From positions 13,111-77,110 of the forward strand of contig MEKT01000191.1 of assembly GCA_001767435.1 (NCBI GenBank): a DNA stretch of 64,000 nucleotides. The letters are read 5' to 3'. Below are positions 10,091-20,353 of the stretch, one piece after another. The notes beneath the pieces are model-generated. The model made no database searches and was not told where the DNA came from. It saw only the letters and a list, made by a program, of their open reading frames with translations. The DNA comes from Acidobacteria bacterium RIFCSPLOWO2_02_FULL_65_29 (GTDB taxonomy: Bacteria > Acidobacteriota > Vicinamibacteria > Vicinamibacterales > CAVVIG01). The position numbers were made by a program, and so were the translations under genes. Each line of letters opens with the position of its first letter. Position 1 is the first letter of the stretch.

Positions 10091-10101
10091 CTGTAAACTT
10101 C
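10038..10101. repeat. Imperfect inverted repeat built from CAGTTGAC/GTCAACTG words, covering the prmC stop
   Basis: gaagttcacagtcgacagtt (10038-10057) against aactgttgactgtaaacttc (10082-10101): 18/20 complementary. Confidence 0.9.
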
Positions 10102-10106
10102 GGCGC

Positions 10107-10448
10107 ATGAACTGCCTGTTCTGCAAGATCATCAACCGCGAGATTCCGAGCTCCATTGTCTACGAGGACGATCGCCTGCTCGCCTTCAACGACATCAATC
10201 CCCAGGCGCCAACCCACGTGCTCGTGATTCCGAAGAAACACGTCGAGTCGCTGAACGACCTTCAGCCGGGAGACGATGAGCTGATCGGCGAGCTCGTTCG
10301 CCGCGCGGCGGCAATCGCGGGCGAACGCGGCATCGCGGCCGGCGGTTTCCGGACCGTGTTCAACACGAATCGCGATGCGGGACAGACAGTGTTCCACGTC
10401 CACTTGCACCTGCTCGGCGGACGAAACATGGCGTGGCCGCCGGGATGA
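10107..10448 (+). CDS. HIT family (histidine triad) protein
   Basis: MNCLFCKIINREIPSSIVYEDDRLLAFNDINPQAPTHVLVIPKKH...FHVHLHLLGGRNMAWPPG. Confidence 0.93.
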   Translation: MNCLFCKIINREIPSSIVYEDDRLLAFNDINPQAPTHVLVIPKKHVESLNDLQPGDDELIGELVRRAAAIAGERGIAAGGFRTVFNTNRDAGQTVFHVHLHLLGGRNMAWPPG

Positions 10449-10456
10449 GCGTGGAA

Positions 10457-10504
10457 TTTGAGGATTTGAGGATTTGAGGATTTGAGGATTTGAGGATTTG
10501 AGGA
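10457..10504 (+). repeat. Six perfect tandem copies of the 8-mer TTTGAGGA
   Basis: Read directly; period 8. Confidence 0.97.
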
Positions 10505-10526
10505 CTTAGAGAGATTTGACGATTTG

Positions 10527-11954
10527 TTACCGTTTTATCAGCGTGGGCCAGTTGACCACGACGCTCAGCGGTTCCGAACCTTCGTCTGGAATGGCCACCA
10601 GAAAGCGCTGGGCATCGCGCGAGATGACGAATTGATCCTCGACGGCGACGGTGCGGATACTTGTCTGGAAGAGCGGCTTGACCACTCCCACCTCAAACTC
10701 AGCCGACTGATGAGCTTCCGCCGACATCATCGTGCCGTCGAGTGCCAGATACAGAATTTCGTTCCCATCCGCGCGCCAGCGCGGCTGCCCACCGCCGTTA
10801 ATCGACACACGCGTTCGGCGCCCCGGGCCGGCAAACGGCTGGACGTACACTTCGAATCGACCGGACTCGCTCGAGATGTACGCCAACCATCGCCCGTCAG
10901 GCGACAGCTGCGGTTCGTCCTCGGGGAAGCGCGTCTCTCGCCACCGAAACGGCTTCCCATCGGCGAGCGGGAGGATCCAGATATCTGGCGGATTGCCCTC
11001 GATGTAGACGACCAAGCGTCCGTCGCGCGAGACATCTTCCACGAACGTGCTGTTCGGCGTCTTCAGAAGAAGCTCATCGGTTCCTCCGTCTCGTGAGACG
11101 CGATACACGTCGTACGCCCCGCCACGATTGGAGCGGTAGAACACATCACGCCCATCGGCCGACCATATCGGTATGCCCCCGCCTTCGGACGTCAGGCGCG
11201 AGGCAACGCCGCGCGCGATGTCCATCAGCCAGATGTCTGAGGTTCCGGTCTGAGAGTCGATACTAGTCGATACGTTGAAAGGCCAGCTGCTTCTCGTCAG
11301 GTGAAACCGAAAACTGCGAGTACATGTCTGGCTCGCCGACGGCGCCGAGCCGCCGACCGCTTCTGTCGAACCAATGGAGGCGGCTCGTCCTGACAGCGCC
11401 TGCTCGGTACACGAGGACGCCGTTGCTGGACGCCGAAAATGCCGCGTTACCGCCCGAAGCAGCGATGATGTTCTCGGCGATCGCGATGGGCGCGCCGGTC
11501 AGCTCGCCGGTAAGGATGTCGAAGGTCTGTGCGCTCAATGTGAAGCCGCGAACGAACAGCAGAAATCCCTGGGCGTAGACGGGTTTAGAGATTGCTCCAG
11601 CCACAAGACGACGAGCCTGCCCGGATTCGAGCGACGTCTGGTAGAGGCCGTCCGGCTGGTGAAAAACAATGGACTTACCGTCAGCTCCAGCACCAGCGCT
11701 CGAATGCCGTTGCTCTCTTCGAGTCCGTGAATGGCTGCGATGTTCTGATGATTCAGCGAGGCGAGCACCTGCGCTTCGCGCTGAAATCGCGCCAGTCGAT
11801 CGGGATCCGAGGCAACGATCTCCGGTAGAATTTTCAGCGCGACGTCGCGACCGAGCTTCGTGTCGCGCGCGCGGTACACCTCGCCCATGCCGCCCGCGCC
11901 AATCAGCGCGAGGACTTCATACGGGCCGAGACTGGATCCAATGGCGAGCGGCAT
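10527..11954 (-). pseudogene. Decayed Ser/Thr protein kinase fused to PD40/WD40-like propeller
   Basis: GPYEVLALIGAGGMGEVYRARDTKLGRDVALKILPE kinase N-lobe runs out of frame into PD40 sequence (GKSIVFHQPDGLYQTSLESGQARRL; LSPDGRWLAYISSESGRFEVYVQPF); much of the kinase domain is missing and there is a second frame break near 11255. Confidence 0.8.
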
Positions 11955-11964
11955 GGGCTCGGGG

Positions 11965-12140
11965 TCAGCTTTCTTGCAATGCCGGCGGGGCCCCACCCCC
12001 GCCGGGTTCTGACGCTGATGCCTCGGCTCCCGCCTCGGCATGGCCGCCGGCGCTCATGCCGCCCACGCCGATCAGCGCGAGGACTTCATACGGGCCGAAA
12101 CTGGATCCGATGACGAGCGGTATGGGCTCGGGGTCCAGAT
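11965..12140 (-). pseudogene. Partial duplicate of the kinase N-terminus
   Basis: PIPLVIGSSFGPYEVLALIGVGGM repeats MPLAIGSSLGPYEVLALIGAGGM; ATG replaced by ATA. Confidence 0.75.
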
Positions 12141-12146
12141 TATAGG

Positions 12147-12260
12147 GATCTTTTCGTGCTTTCGTGTTTTCGTGGCCAATGAGTGTCCGTGGGGCTCGAC
12201 AATTCTCAACTCCTCGCCAAATCCTCAACTCTTCAAATCCTCAATTCCTCAAATTCCAGT
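12147..12260 (-). repeat. CACGAA word array followed by TTTGAGGA-like words (minus orientation)
   Basis: cttttcgtgctttcgtgttttcgtggcc ... ccaaatcctcaactcttcaaatcctcaattcctcaaattcc. Confidence 0.85.
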
Positions 12261-13538
12261 GTCTTCCGTGTATGGCCCGGCAACGACGATGGTGGCGCGC
12301 GCCGGGTCAAGGGCTTCCTTCGCCGCCTCGTGCACCTCGTCCAGCGTGACCGCGCCCAGGATTCCCGGGAGCCGGCGGTCGTAGTCCAGGCCGAGGCCGA
12401 AGAACTCCATCGCTTGCAAAAAGTTCGCGATGCCCGCGTTGGCCTCGAGCGCCCGCGGCATCGATCCGACCAGATACTGCTTCATCTCCCGCAATTCCTT
12501 GTCGAAGAGGCCGTCGATTCGCAGCCGCGTGAGCTCGTCGTCGATCGAGCTGATGGCGCGTTCGACGTTGGCCGAGCTGACGCCGGCGCGGATGACGAGC
12601 GGCCCTTCGAGAACGTTCGCGTCGAGCGCGCTCGACACGTGGTACGCCATGCCTTGCCGCTCGCGAATGCTGTCGCCCAGCCGTCCACCAAGCGCGTACT
12701 GGCCGAGCGCGACGTTCATCAGCCAGTAGGCATAGTAGGCAGGGTCGGTCCGGGCAATCGTCGTGAAGCCGTACGCGATCTCTGTTTGCGCCTTGTTCAT
12801 CATCGGGATCACGTGGCGCCGGCGAGCCGCCGATCGCGCCACCGGGGGAAGCGGCACGGGCGCGGGCCTGGCGGCACGCCATCCTCCGAACACGCGGTCG
12901 GCCGCGTCGAGCGCACGGCCCGCGTCGACGTCGCCGACGATCACGGCCGAGAGCTCGCTCGGCGCGAACCGCGCCGCGTGCAAGGCCAGGAGCCGCTCGC
13001 GCGTGAGCCCCTCGACGATCTCGACACTGCCCTTCGTCCGTCGTCCGTACGGATGCTGCTCTCCGTACAGCAGTGCCATCAGGCCCTCGGTGGCGCGCAC
13101 CGCAGGGCTGTCGTCGTCCTGCTTGATAGCGGAGACGACTTCACCCTTGCGCGTGGCCAGCTCGTGTTCGGGCACCGTCGGCGCCATCAGCACGTCGCCG
13201 AGGAGCGCGAGGATGTCCTCGAAATCCTTCGCCAGGCACGTGCACACGACCGAGAACAGGTGGCGTGTAACGTTGATGGTGAGCGAGATGCCGCGGCCGT
13301 CGATTTCCTCGGCAAGGGCGTCGGCGCTGCGGCGGGCGGTGCCCCGATCGATCACACGCGCGAGCAAATACGACGCGCCCGGCGCGTCCGGCGGATCGCA
13401 GATTGATCCCGCGCGCACGGCGAGGTTGAGGGCCACTGCTGGGGTCTTGCGCGTCTCCTTGGCGAGGACGACGACGCCATTGTCGAGCGTCGAGCGGACG
13501 GGTGTGAGCCCGGAACCTTCCTGGGGGGCCGGGGGCAT
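12249..13538 (-). CDS. M16 family peptidase-like protein (apparently non-catalytic partner)
   Basis: MPPAPQEGSGLTPVRSTLDNGVVVLAKETRKTPAVALNLAVRAGS...; start overlaps the stop of the upstream M16 gene; HxxEH not seen. Confidence 0.82.
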   Translation of the reverse strand: MPPAPQEGSGLTPVRSTLDNGVVVLAKETRKTPAVALNLAVRAGSICDPPDAPGASYLLARVIDRGTARRSADALAEEIDGRGISLTINVTRHLFSVVCTCLAKDFEDILALLGDVLMAPTVPEHELATRKGEVVSAIKQDDDSPAVRATEGLMALLYGEQHPYGRRTKGSVEIVEGLTRERLLALHAARFAPSELSAVIVGDVDAGRALDAADRVFGGWRAARPAPVPLPPVARSAARRRHVIPMMNKAQTEIAYGFTTIARTDPAYYAYWLMNVALGQYALGGRLGDSIRERQGMAYHVSSALDANVLEGPLVIRAGVSSANVERAISSIDDELTRLRIDGLFDKELREMKQYLVGSMPRALEANAGIANFLQAMEFFGLGLDYDRRLPGILGAVTLDEVHEAAKEALDPARATIVVAGPYTEDTGI

Positions 13539-14833
13539 CACGCGCTCGCGACGGGGAGCGGAACGAACGCGCCGATCGTGCGGTTCGAATCCAACAGCAG
13601 TTCTCGTGCGGTGCCAGCGACCTGGTCGAGCGTCACCGCGTCGATGCGCGACGGCAGCTCGGTGAAGACGTCCACGCTGGCGATGGTCTCGAAGTACCCG
13701 AGCTGATGCGCGATGTTGGTCACGCTGTCGTTGTCGAAGACCAGCCGGGCCTGGAGCTGCGCGCGGGCCCGATCGAGCTCGGCGGGCGTGATGCCCTCGC
13801 GCCGCACGCGATCGAGCTCGCCGAGCAGCGCCTCCTCGACAGCCGAGAGCGGCGTCCCGTCCGTCGCGGTCGCAGAAACCGTGTAGAGGAACGGCTGCGC
13901 GGTCGGCACGAGCTGGCCCGACACCGAAGAGGCAAGGCCGCGTTCGACCAAGGTACGATACAGGCGCGCCTTCCGCTGCGGCGGCGCCACGCGGAAGCTC
14001 GACCACAGGTTCACGCCCTTCGCGCTCGTCAGCACGGCGTCGAGCACGAGCGCCGGAACAAACCCGGCGTCGGCAACCGCCGGCGCATGGTACGCCACCT
14101 TCAGGTACGCCGTGGTGCCTTCCTTTCGAATCGTGAGCCGCCGCTCGCCGGTTTGTTCCGGCTCGATCGTCGTCTTGCGGACGGGCTGAGGGCCGGCCGC
14201 GACACCGCCGAAGTGGGCCTCGACCTTCCGGAACACGTCATCCGGCTCCACGTCGCCGACGATCACCAGGGTCGCGTTGTTGGGCACGTAGTGGCTGCGA
14301 TAGTAGCCGTACAGATCCTCACGGGTCATCGATTGCAAGTCGGAGAGCCAGCCGATGGTCGGATGGCGGTAGGGATGCGCCTTGAACGCCGTCGCCGTCA
14401 GCTCCTGGTCGAGCAGTTGATCGGGATCGTTCTCGCCGCCGTGGAGCTCGGAGATGATGACGGTCCGCTCCGACTCGCAGTCGTCCGGATGGTACAGGCA
14501 GCGCGCCATCCGCTCCGACTCGATGAAGAGCATGCGATCGAGCGCGTCGCGCGTCGCCGTCTCGAGGTACGTCGTCTGATCGATCCAGGTGTAGCCGTTC
14601 CAGGCGCCGCCGAACTGCTCGATGATGCCCTTCACCTGGTCGCGGGGGATGTTCGTCGTCCCCTTGAAGTTCATGTGCTCCACCCAGTGCGACACGCCGG
14701 TCAGGCCCGGTCGCTCGTCCCTGGAGCCGACCTTGTACCAGCACCAGACCGAGGCGAGCGGGGCCGTGTGTTCCTCCCGGACCAGAACCTTTAGTCCATT
14801 GTCGAGGGTGTGGGAGCGATGCGAAGGACTCAT
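13538..14833 (-). CDS. M16 family zinc metallopeptidase
   Basis: HTLDNGLKVLVREEHTAPLASVWCWYKVGSRDERPGLTGVSHWVEHMNFKGT; HWVEH inverted zinc motif. Confidence 0.9.
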   Translation of the reverse strand: MSPSHRSHTLDNGLKVLVREEHTAPLASVWCWYKVGSRDERPGLTGVSHWVEHMNFKGTTNIPRDQVKGIIEQFGGAWNGYTWIDQTTYLETATRDALDRMLFIESERMARCLYHPDDCESERTVIISELHGGENDPDQLLDQELTATAFKAHPYRHPTIGWLSDLQSMTREDLYGYYRSHYVPNNATLVIVGDVEPDDVFRKVEAHFGGVAAGPQPVRKTTIEPEQTGERRLTIRKEGTTAYLKVAYHAPAVADAGFVPALVLDAVLTSAKGVNLWSSFRVAPPQRKARLYRTLVERGLASSVSGQLVPTAQPFLYTVSATATDGTPLSAVEEALLGELDRVRREGITPAELDRARAQLQARLVFDNDSVTNIAHQLGYFETIASVDVFTELPSRIDAVTLDQVAGTARELLLDSNRTIGAFVPLPVASA

Positions 14834-14863
14834 CGATTCTCATTATAAAATCGTTGGATACCC

Positions 14864-17815
14864 ATGCCTGAGTGGAAAGACACGGTCAACCTGCCGCGGA
14901 CGGACTTTCCCATGAAGGCGAATCTGCCGACGAGCGAGCCCCAGACGCTCGCGCGGTGGACCGCCATGGACCTCTACGGAAAGATCCGCGAGAGCCGGAA
15001 GGACGCGCCGAAATTCGTCCTGCACGACGGACCGCCGTACGCCAACGGCAACATCCACCTCGGCACGGCCCTCAACAAGATTCTGAAAGACCTCGTCGTG
15101 AAATCTCGATCGATGGCGGGCTTCGACGCGCCGTACGTCGTGGGCTACGACTGCCACGGCCTGCCGATCGAGCTGAAGGTCGACCGCGAGCTCGGCCCCA
15201 AGAAGCGCCAGATGTCGGCGGCCGACTTCTGTCGCGCCTGCCGCGCGTACGCCGAGCGGTTCATCGGGACGATGACGGAACAGTTCCAGCGCCTGGGCAT
15301 TCTCGGAACCTGGGACGATCCGTACTTGACGATGAACTTCAAGTATCAGGCGGCGATCGCGAGAGCCTTCGGCAAGTTCGTCGAGCAGGATCTTGTCTAC
15401 AAGGGCAAGAAGCCCGTGCATTGGTGCATTCACTGCCGCACGGCGCTCGCCGAAGCCGAAGTCGAGTACGAGGATCACGCATCGCCGTCGATCTACGTGG
15501 AGTTCCCGCTCCCGCCTGAACACGCCGCGGTGCTGGCCTCGCGCGTGCCGGCACTGGCCGGCCGCCAGGTCTCGGTCCTCATCTGGACGACGACGCCGTG
15601 GACGATTCCGTCGAATCTGGCGATCGCGTTTCATCCCGAGTTCGACTACGCGGCGTACGAGGTGGACGGGCGCGCGGTGATCGTCGCCGAGGCGCTCGCC
15701 CCTGCCGTCGCGGCGGCGACCGGCCGCGCGTTTGGCGCCCCCGTGGCGCGGATGAAGGGCGAGGTCTTCGAGCACATCCGTTTTCGACACCCGCTCTACG
15801 AGCGCGATTCGGTGGGCGTGCTCGGCGAGTACGTGACGCTCGAGGCCGGCACGGGCGCCGTGCACACGGCGCCGGGCCACGGCGCCGACGACTTCGCCGC
15901 CGGCATGAAGTACGGCCTGGAGATCTACGCGCCGGTCGGGCCGGCGGGCCACTTTCTCGAGACGGTCGAGCTCTTTGCCGGCCAGCGCGTCTTCGACGCG
16001 AACCCGAAGATCGAAGAAGCGCTGCACGCACGCGGCAGGCTCTGGCATCGTCAGTCGTTCGCGCACCAGTACCCGCATTGCTGGCGCTGCCACCACCCGG
16101 TGATCTTCCTGGCCACGAGCCAGTGGTTCATCAGGATGGACGGCGTGCTCGCGGGCGAGGAAAGGGCAGCGGGCGGAGGGCAAAGGGCGGAGGGCGGAGG
16201 GCAAAGGGCAAAGGGCGAAGGGCAAAGGGCAGAGGGCAAGGGGCTGGTAGCTGAGCGCCGAGAGCTGCAAGCCGACAGCGTCCGAACACTCCGCCAGGCT
16301 GCGCTCGATGCGATCGATCACCAGGTGAAGTGGATCCCGGCGTGGGGGCACGACCGTATCTACAACATGGTGGCGAACCGCCCCGACTGGTGCATCTCGC
16401 GGCAGCGCGCGTGGGGCGTCCCGATTCCCGCGCTCGATTGCACAGCGTGCGGCGAGGCGGTGGTGACGCCCGCGATCGTCGAGCAGGCGGCGCACGTGTT
16501 CGAACAATACGGCGCCGACGCCTGGTACGAACGGCCGACCGAAGAGTTCGTGCCGAAGGGCGTGACGTGCCCGACATGCGGCGGGACCGTCTTCGAGCGC
16601 GAGATGAACATCCTCGACGTGTGGTTCGATTCCGGGTCGAGCCACGAGGCGGTGCTCTCGGTGCGTCCCGAGCTGACGTGGCCCGCCGACATGTACCTCG
16701 AGGGCAGCGACCAGCACCGCGGCTGGTTTCAGAGCTCGCTGTTCGTCGGCCTCGGCACGCGCGGCCGCCCGCCGTTCCGCGAAGTGGTGACCCACGGGTT
16801 CCTCATCAACGTCGACGGGACGAAGATGTCCAAGTCGCTCGGGAACGCCATCGAGCCGGGCGACGTCATCAAGGAGAGCGGCGCCGACATCCTGCGGCTT
16901 TGGGTGTCGATGAGCGACTACCGGGAAGAAATCCGCGTCGGCAAGGAAATCCTGGCGCGGGCGGTCGAAGCGTACCGGAAGATTCGGAACACGCTCAGAT
17001 ACCTGCTGGCGAATCTGTACGACTTCGATCCGCGCGCCGATCAGGTCGATCGCGGCCGGCTCGAGGAGGTCGACCGCTACATCCTGGCGCGCTACAGCGA
17101 GGTGTCACGGAAGATCCTGGACGCGTACGAAGAGTACGATTACGGAACCATCTTTCAGACGCTGAACGCGTTCACGACCGTGGATCTGAGCGCGTTCTAC
17201 GCCGACGTCTCGAAGGATCGGGTGTACACTTTCGCCGCCCGCTCGATCGAGCGCCGATCGGCTCAGACGGCGATGTACATCATGGCCGATGGGCTGACGC
17301 GACTGGTCGCGCCTATTCTGTCGTTCACGGCCGACGAGCTCTGGCGGTTTCTGCCTGGCTCGCGCGAGGAATCGGTGCATATCGCCGTCTTCCCAACGCG
17401 GACCGATCTCGACCAGCTGGCCGACCCGGAGGTTCTCGAGCGGTGGAGCCTTTTCACGGCGTTGCGCGAGCGGGTGCTGGCCGAGATCGAGCCGCTGCGC
17501 AAGGACAAGCGGATTGGCAGCTCGCTCCAGGCCAAGGTGGTCCTGTCTGCCGCTGCCCGGGATTTCGAGTTCCTGAAGCAGTACGAGCGCCTCCTGCCGA
17601 TGCTGTTCATTGTCTCGGAGGTTGAGCTGCACGTGGGCCACGCTGGATCAGCGGACGTTCCGGAGTCCGGCAAGCCTGCCATTGCGATTGAGCGCGCCGC
17701 CGGCGTGAAATGCGATCGCTGCTGGCGGTACGTGAAGCATGTGTCAGCCGAGCCGGCCTGGGCGGGCCTGTGCGATCGGTGCCAGCAGGTCCTCGCGGAA
17801 CCCATCCATGGCTGA
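14864..17815 (+). CDS. ileS: Isoleucine--tRNA ligase
   Basis: [52 protein letters not shown]-terminal [10 protein letters not shown]...CDRC zinc site. Confidence 0.96.
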   Translation: MPEWKDTVNLPRTDFPMKANLPTSEPQTLARWTAMDLYGKIRESRKDAPKFVLHDGPPYANGNIHLGTALNKILKDLVVKSRSMAGFDAPYVVGYDCHGLPIELKVDRELGPKKRQMSAADFCRACRAYAERFIGTMTEQFQRLGILGTWDDPYLTMNFKYQAAIARAFGKFVEQDLVYKGKKPVHWCIHCRTALAEAEVEYEDHASPSIYVEFPLPPEHAAVLASRVPALAGRQVSVLIWTTTPWTIPSNLAIAFHPEFDYAAYEVDGRAVIVAEALAPAVAAATGRAFGAPVARMKGEVFEHIRFRHPLYERDSVGVLGEYVTLEAGTGAVHTAPGHGADDFAAGMKYGLEIYAPVGPAGHFLETVELFAGQRVFDANPKIEEALHARGRLWHRQSFAHQYPHCWRCHHPVIFLATSQWFIRMDGVLAGEERAAGGGQRAEGGGQRAKGEGQRAEGKGLVAERRELQADSVRTLRQAALDAIDHQVKWIPAWGHDRIYNMVANRPDWCISRQRAWGVPIPALDCTACGEAVVTPAIVEQAAHVFEQYGADAWYERPTEEFVPKGVTCPTCGGTVFEREMNILDVWFDSGSSHEAVLSVRPELTWPADMYLEGSDQHRGWFQSSLFVGLGTRGRPPFREVVTHGFLINVDGTKMSKSLGNAIEPGDVIKESGADILRLWVSMSDYREEIRVGKEILARAVEAYRKIRNTLRYLLANLYDFDPRADQVDRGRLEEVDRYILARYSEVSRKILDAYEEYDYGTIFQTLNAFTTVDLSAFYADVSKDRVYTFAARSIERRSAQTAMYIMADGLTRLVAPILSFTADELWRFLPGSREESVHIAVFPTRTDLDQLADPEVLERWSLFTALRERVLAEIEPLRKDKRIGSSLQAKVVLSAAARDFEFLKQYERLLPMLFIVSEVELHVGHAGSADVPESGKPAIAIERAAGVKCDRCWRYVKHVSAEPAWAGLCDRCQQVLAEPIHG
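16156..16280 (+). repeat. GGGCAAA/GGGCGGA word array inserted in frame within ileS
   Basis: gaaagggcagcgggcggagggcaaagggcggagggcggagggcaaagggcaaagggcgaagggcaaagggcagagggc; encodes [28 protein letters not shown]. Confidence 0.93.
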
Positions 17816-18341
17816 CGCGACCGCGGCAGAATCCTTTCAACCCGTTTCGGCCGCCTCGGGGCGCCGCCGGCTCGAGATCTGGCTGCCGCTGGCCGTCGTC
17901 GCGATCGACCAGATCACCAAGGCGCTCGTTCGCCAGATGCTCCCGCTTCACGAAAGCGTCTCGATCGTCCCGGGACTGCTGGACCTCACGCACGTGCGCA
18001 ATACCGGGGCGGCGTTCGGACTGCTCAATGCGGTCGATTTCCCGTTCAAGGCCGTGCTGATCCCCCTCGTCGCCGCCGCCGCGCTCGTTGCGGTGGGCCT
18101 GTACTCGGCGAGCCTCGCGCATCACCAGATGCTGGCCCGCATCGGACTGGCGCTCATCATCGGCGGCGCCGCGGGCAACCTGCTCGACCGCGTGGTCGTG
18201 GGATCGGTCGTGGACTTCGTCGATGTCTACTGGCGGGCATGGCATTTCTGGGCGTTCAACGCCGCCGATTCCGCCATCACGATAGGCGTGGCCGTGATGA
18301 TTCTCGATATGATCGGTCCTAGACATCTTCCAAGGCCATGA
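17808..18341 (+). CDS. lspA: Lipoprotein signal peptidase (signal peptidase II)
   Basis: [12 protein letters not shown]...TGAAFGLL...[24 protein letters not shown]...[12 protein letters not shown]. Confidence 0.93.
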   Translation: MADATAAESFQPVSAASGRRRLEIWLPLAVVAIDQITKALVRQMLPLHESVSIVPGLLDLTHVRNTGAAFGLLNAVDFPFKAVLIPLVAAAALVAVGLYSASLAHHQMLARIGLALIIGGAAGNLLDRVVVGSVVDFVDVYWRAWHFWAFNAADSAITIGVAVMILDMIGPRHLPRP

Positions 18342-18393
18342 TCGTGACACATGAAGCACGTTTCTGTCGGCGAGCCTTGGAAGCTGTCTTAGG
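18318..18393. repeat. Imperfect inverted repeat spanning lspA 3' end and lspA-lgt gap
   Basis: cctagacatcttccaaggc (18318-18336) pairs with gccttggaagctgtcttagg (18374-18393). Confidence 0.85.
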
Positions 18394-18413
18394 CGGGGGC
18401 TTCGTGACCACCC

Positions 18414-19217
18414 ATGTATCCAAGGCTGTTTGAGCTCGGGCCGATCACCGTCTACACGTACGGGGTCCTGCTGGCCGCGGCGTATCTCTTTGGCCTGAAG
18501 CTTGCGATGGTCCGCGCGAAGGCGCGCCAGCTCGACGAAGCGCGGGTGCTCGACCTCGGCATCTACATCATCATCAGCGCGCTCGTGGGCGCAAAGCTCC
18601 TGCTGCTGGTCCTCGATTTCCGGACGTATGTTTCCAACCCTCGCGAGCTGCTGACCCTCGTGCGGGTCGCCGGCGTGTTCTACGGCGGCCTCATCCTGGC
18701 GGTCGTCGTCTCGCTCTGGTACATCCGCCGCGTCGGCCTTCCGCTCTGGACGACCTGCGACGTGTTTGCGCCGGGCATCGCGCTCGGGCACGTGGTCGGG
18801 CGCCTGGGGTGCCTGTTCGCCGGCTGCTGCTTCGGCAAGCCGACCGATCTGCCCTGGGGGATCACGTTCACCGATCCGTTTGCGGCCTCCAACACGGGCA
18901 CGCCGCTCAACGTGCCGCTCCATCCCACACAGCTCTACGAAGCGGGCGCCGAAGCGCTCATCCTGCTCGTGCTGCTCGCCACCGAATCGCGCGGTCGCCG
19001 CTATGCCGGCCGGACCTTCTGGCTTTACATGCTGCTCTACGCCATCTCGCGCTACATCGTGGAGATCTACCGCGGCGATCCGGGGCGCGGCACGATCGGC
19101 GTATTCTCGACGTCGCAGTTCATTTCGCTGCTCCTCGTGCCGCTGGCCGTCGTCATGCTGCTCTATCTGCGGCGAACCATCTCGCCGGAACCCAGGCAGG
19201 TTCGAAAGGCTGCGTGA
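18414..19217 (+). CDS. lgt: Prolipoprotein diacylglyceryl transferase
   Basis: MYPRLFELGPITVYTYGVLLAAAYLFGL...GHVVGRLGCLFAGCCFGKPTDLPWGITF...HPTQLYEA. Confidence 0.93.
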   Translation: MYPRLFELGPITVYTYGVLLAAAYLFGLKLAMVRAKARQLDEARVLDLGIYIIISALVGAKLLLLVLDFRTYVSNPRELLTLVRVAGVFYGGLILAVVVSLWYIRRVGLPLWTTCDVFAPGIALGHVVGRLGCLFAGCCFGKPTDLPWGITFTDPFAASNTGTPLNVPLHPTQLYEAGAEALILLVLLATESRGRRYAGRTFWLYMLLYAISRYIVEIYRGDPGRGTIGVFSTSQFISLLLVPLAVVMLLYLRRTISPEPRQVRKAA

Positions 19218-20209
19218 CACCGTTTACGGCGATCACGGTTCCGGGCGACAGCGACGGCGACCGTCTCGATCTCTTCCTCGTCTCGACGCTTCCGGGACAG
19301 TCGCGATCGCAGATTCAACGGCTCATCAAGGACGGCCACGTCCAGGTCGCCGGCCGAGCCGCGAAGCCGAACCACCCCGTCAAGACGGGGCAACTGATCG
19401 AGGTCGACGTCCCCGAGCCGGTCGACGCCGCACCGGCGCCTGAGGCGCTGCCCCTCGAGATCCTCTATCAGGACCACGACCTGATCGTCGTCGACAAGCC
19501 CGCGGGGATGGTCGTGCATCCGGCGGCGGGGCACGCCGGCGGCACACTGGTCAACGCGCTCCTGCATCACGTGGAGGATTTGAGCGGCATCGGGGGCGAG
19601 AAACGGCCGGGCATCGTCCATCGGCTCGACCGAGGCACATCGGGGCTGATGGTGGTCGCCAAACACGACGCCGCGCACGAGGAGCTGTCACGGCAGTTTC
19701 GCGAGCGCGAGGTCGAGAAGGTGTATGTCGCGCTCGTGTGGGGCGAGGTGCACGCAGGACGGCGGATCGACGAGCCCATCGGCCGCGATCCCGTGAATCG
19801 CAAGAAGATGTCGGCCGCCGGGAAAGGGCCACCCGAGCGCGCACGAGTACGCCGCAGCCGCGAAGCCGTCACGCGCATCGTCGGGGCCGAGCACTTCGGG
19901 CGCGTGTTGACCCTTGCCGAGATCGCGATTTTGACCGGCCGCACGCATCAGATTCGTGTGCACCTGAGCGCCATCGGCCATCCCGTGGTCGGGGATCCGT
20001 TGTACGGAGGCGTCCATCGGAGGGTGCTGGGCGACGTGCGCGCCGTCACCCGCCTCGAGCGCCCGTTTCTCCACGCGGCGCGGCTGTCATTCACGCACCC
20101 GACCGACGGCCGGCCCATGGCGTTCGAAAGCGAACTGCCCGAGGACCTGCAGCGCGTGCTCGACGATCTCCGCGAGCGATTCGACGATGACGCCGACTCT
20201 CAGCGCTGA
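19214..20209 (+). CDS. rluD: RluA/RluD family 23S rRNA pseudouridine synthase
   Basis: S4-like N-terminus, VDKPAGMVVHPAAGH, PGIVHRLDRGTSGLMVVAK, TGRTHQIRVHL. Confidence 0.88.
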   Translation: MTPFTAITVPGDSDGDRLDLFLVSTLPGQSRSQIQRLIKDGHVQVAGRAAKPNHPVKTGQLIEVDVPEPVDAAPAPEALPLEILYQDHDLIVVDKPAGMVVHPAAGHAGGTLVNALLHHVEDLSGIGGEKRPGIVHRLDRGTSGLMVVAKHDAAHEELSRQFREREVEKVYVALVWGEVHAGRRIDEPIGRDPVNRKKMSAAGKGPPERARVRRSREAVTRIVGAEHFGRVLTLAEIAILTGRTHQIRVHLSAIGHPVVGDPLYGGVHRRVLGDVRAVTRLERPFLHAARLSFTHPTDGRPMAFESELPEDLQRVLDDLRERFDDDADSQR

Positions 20210-20353
20210 ATCTGAAATCCGACACTGGCACTACTTGTCACTTCAGGTGAGGCCGAACGGACACATGCTGCCCGGCGAACGGCTCGACGGCGCGGGAACC
20301 CCATCGACGCCTTATACGAACTCTCTGAACTCTGACATTTCAGGATCGTATCT

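Noticed and set aside
10457-10504. CRISPR array
   Set aside because: Units are 8 bp contiguous tandem copies without spacers and no cas genes are present; the same holds for the other arrays.
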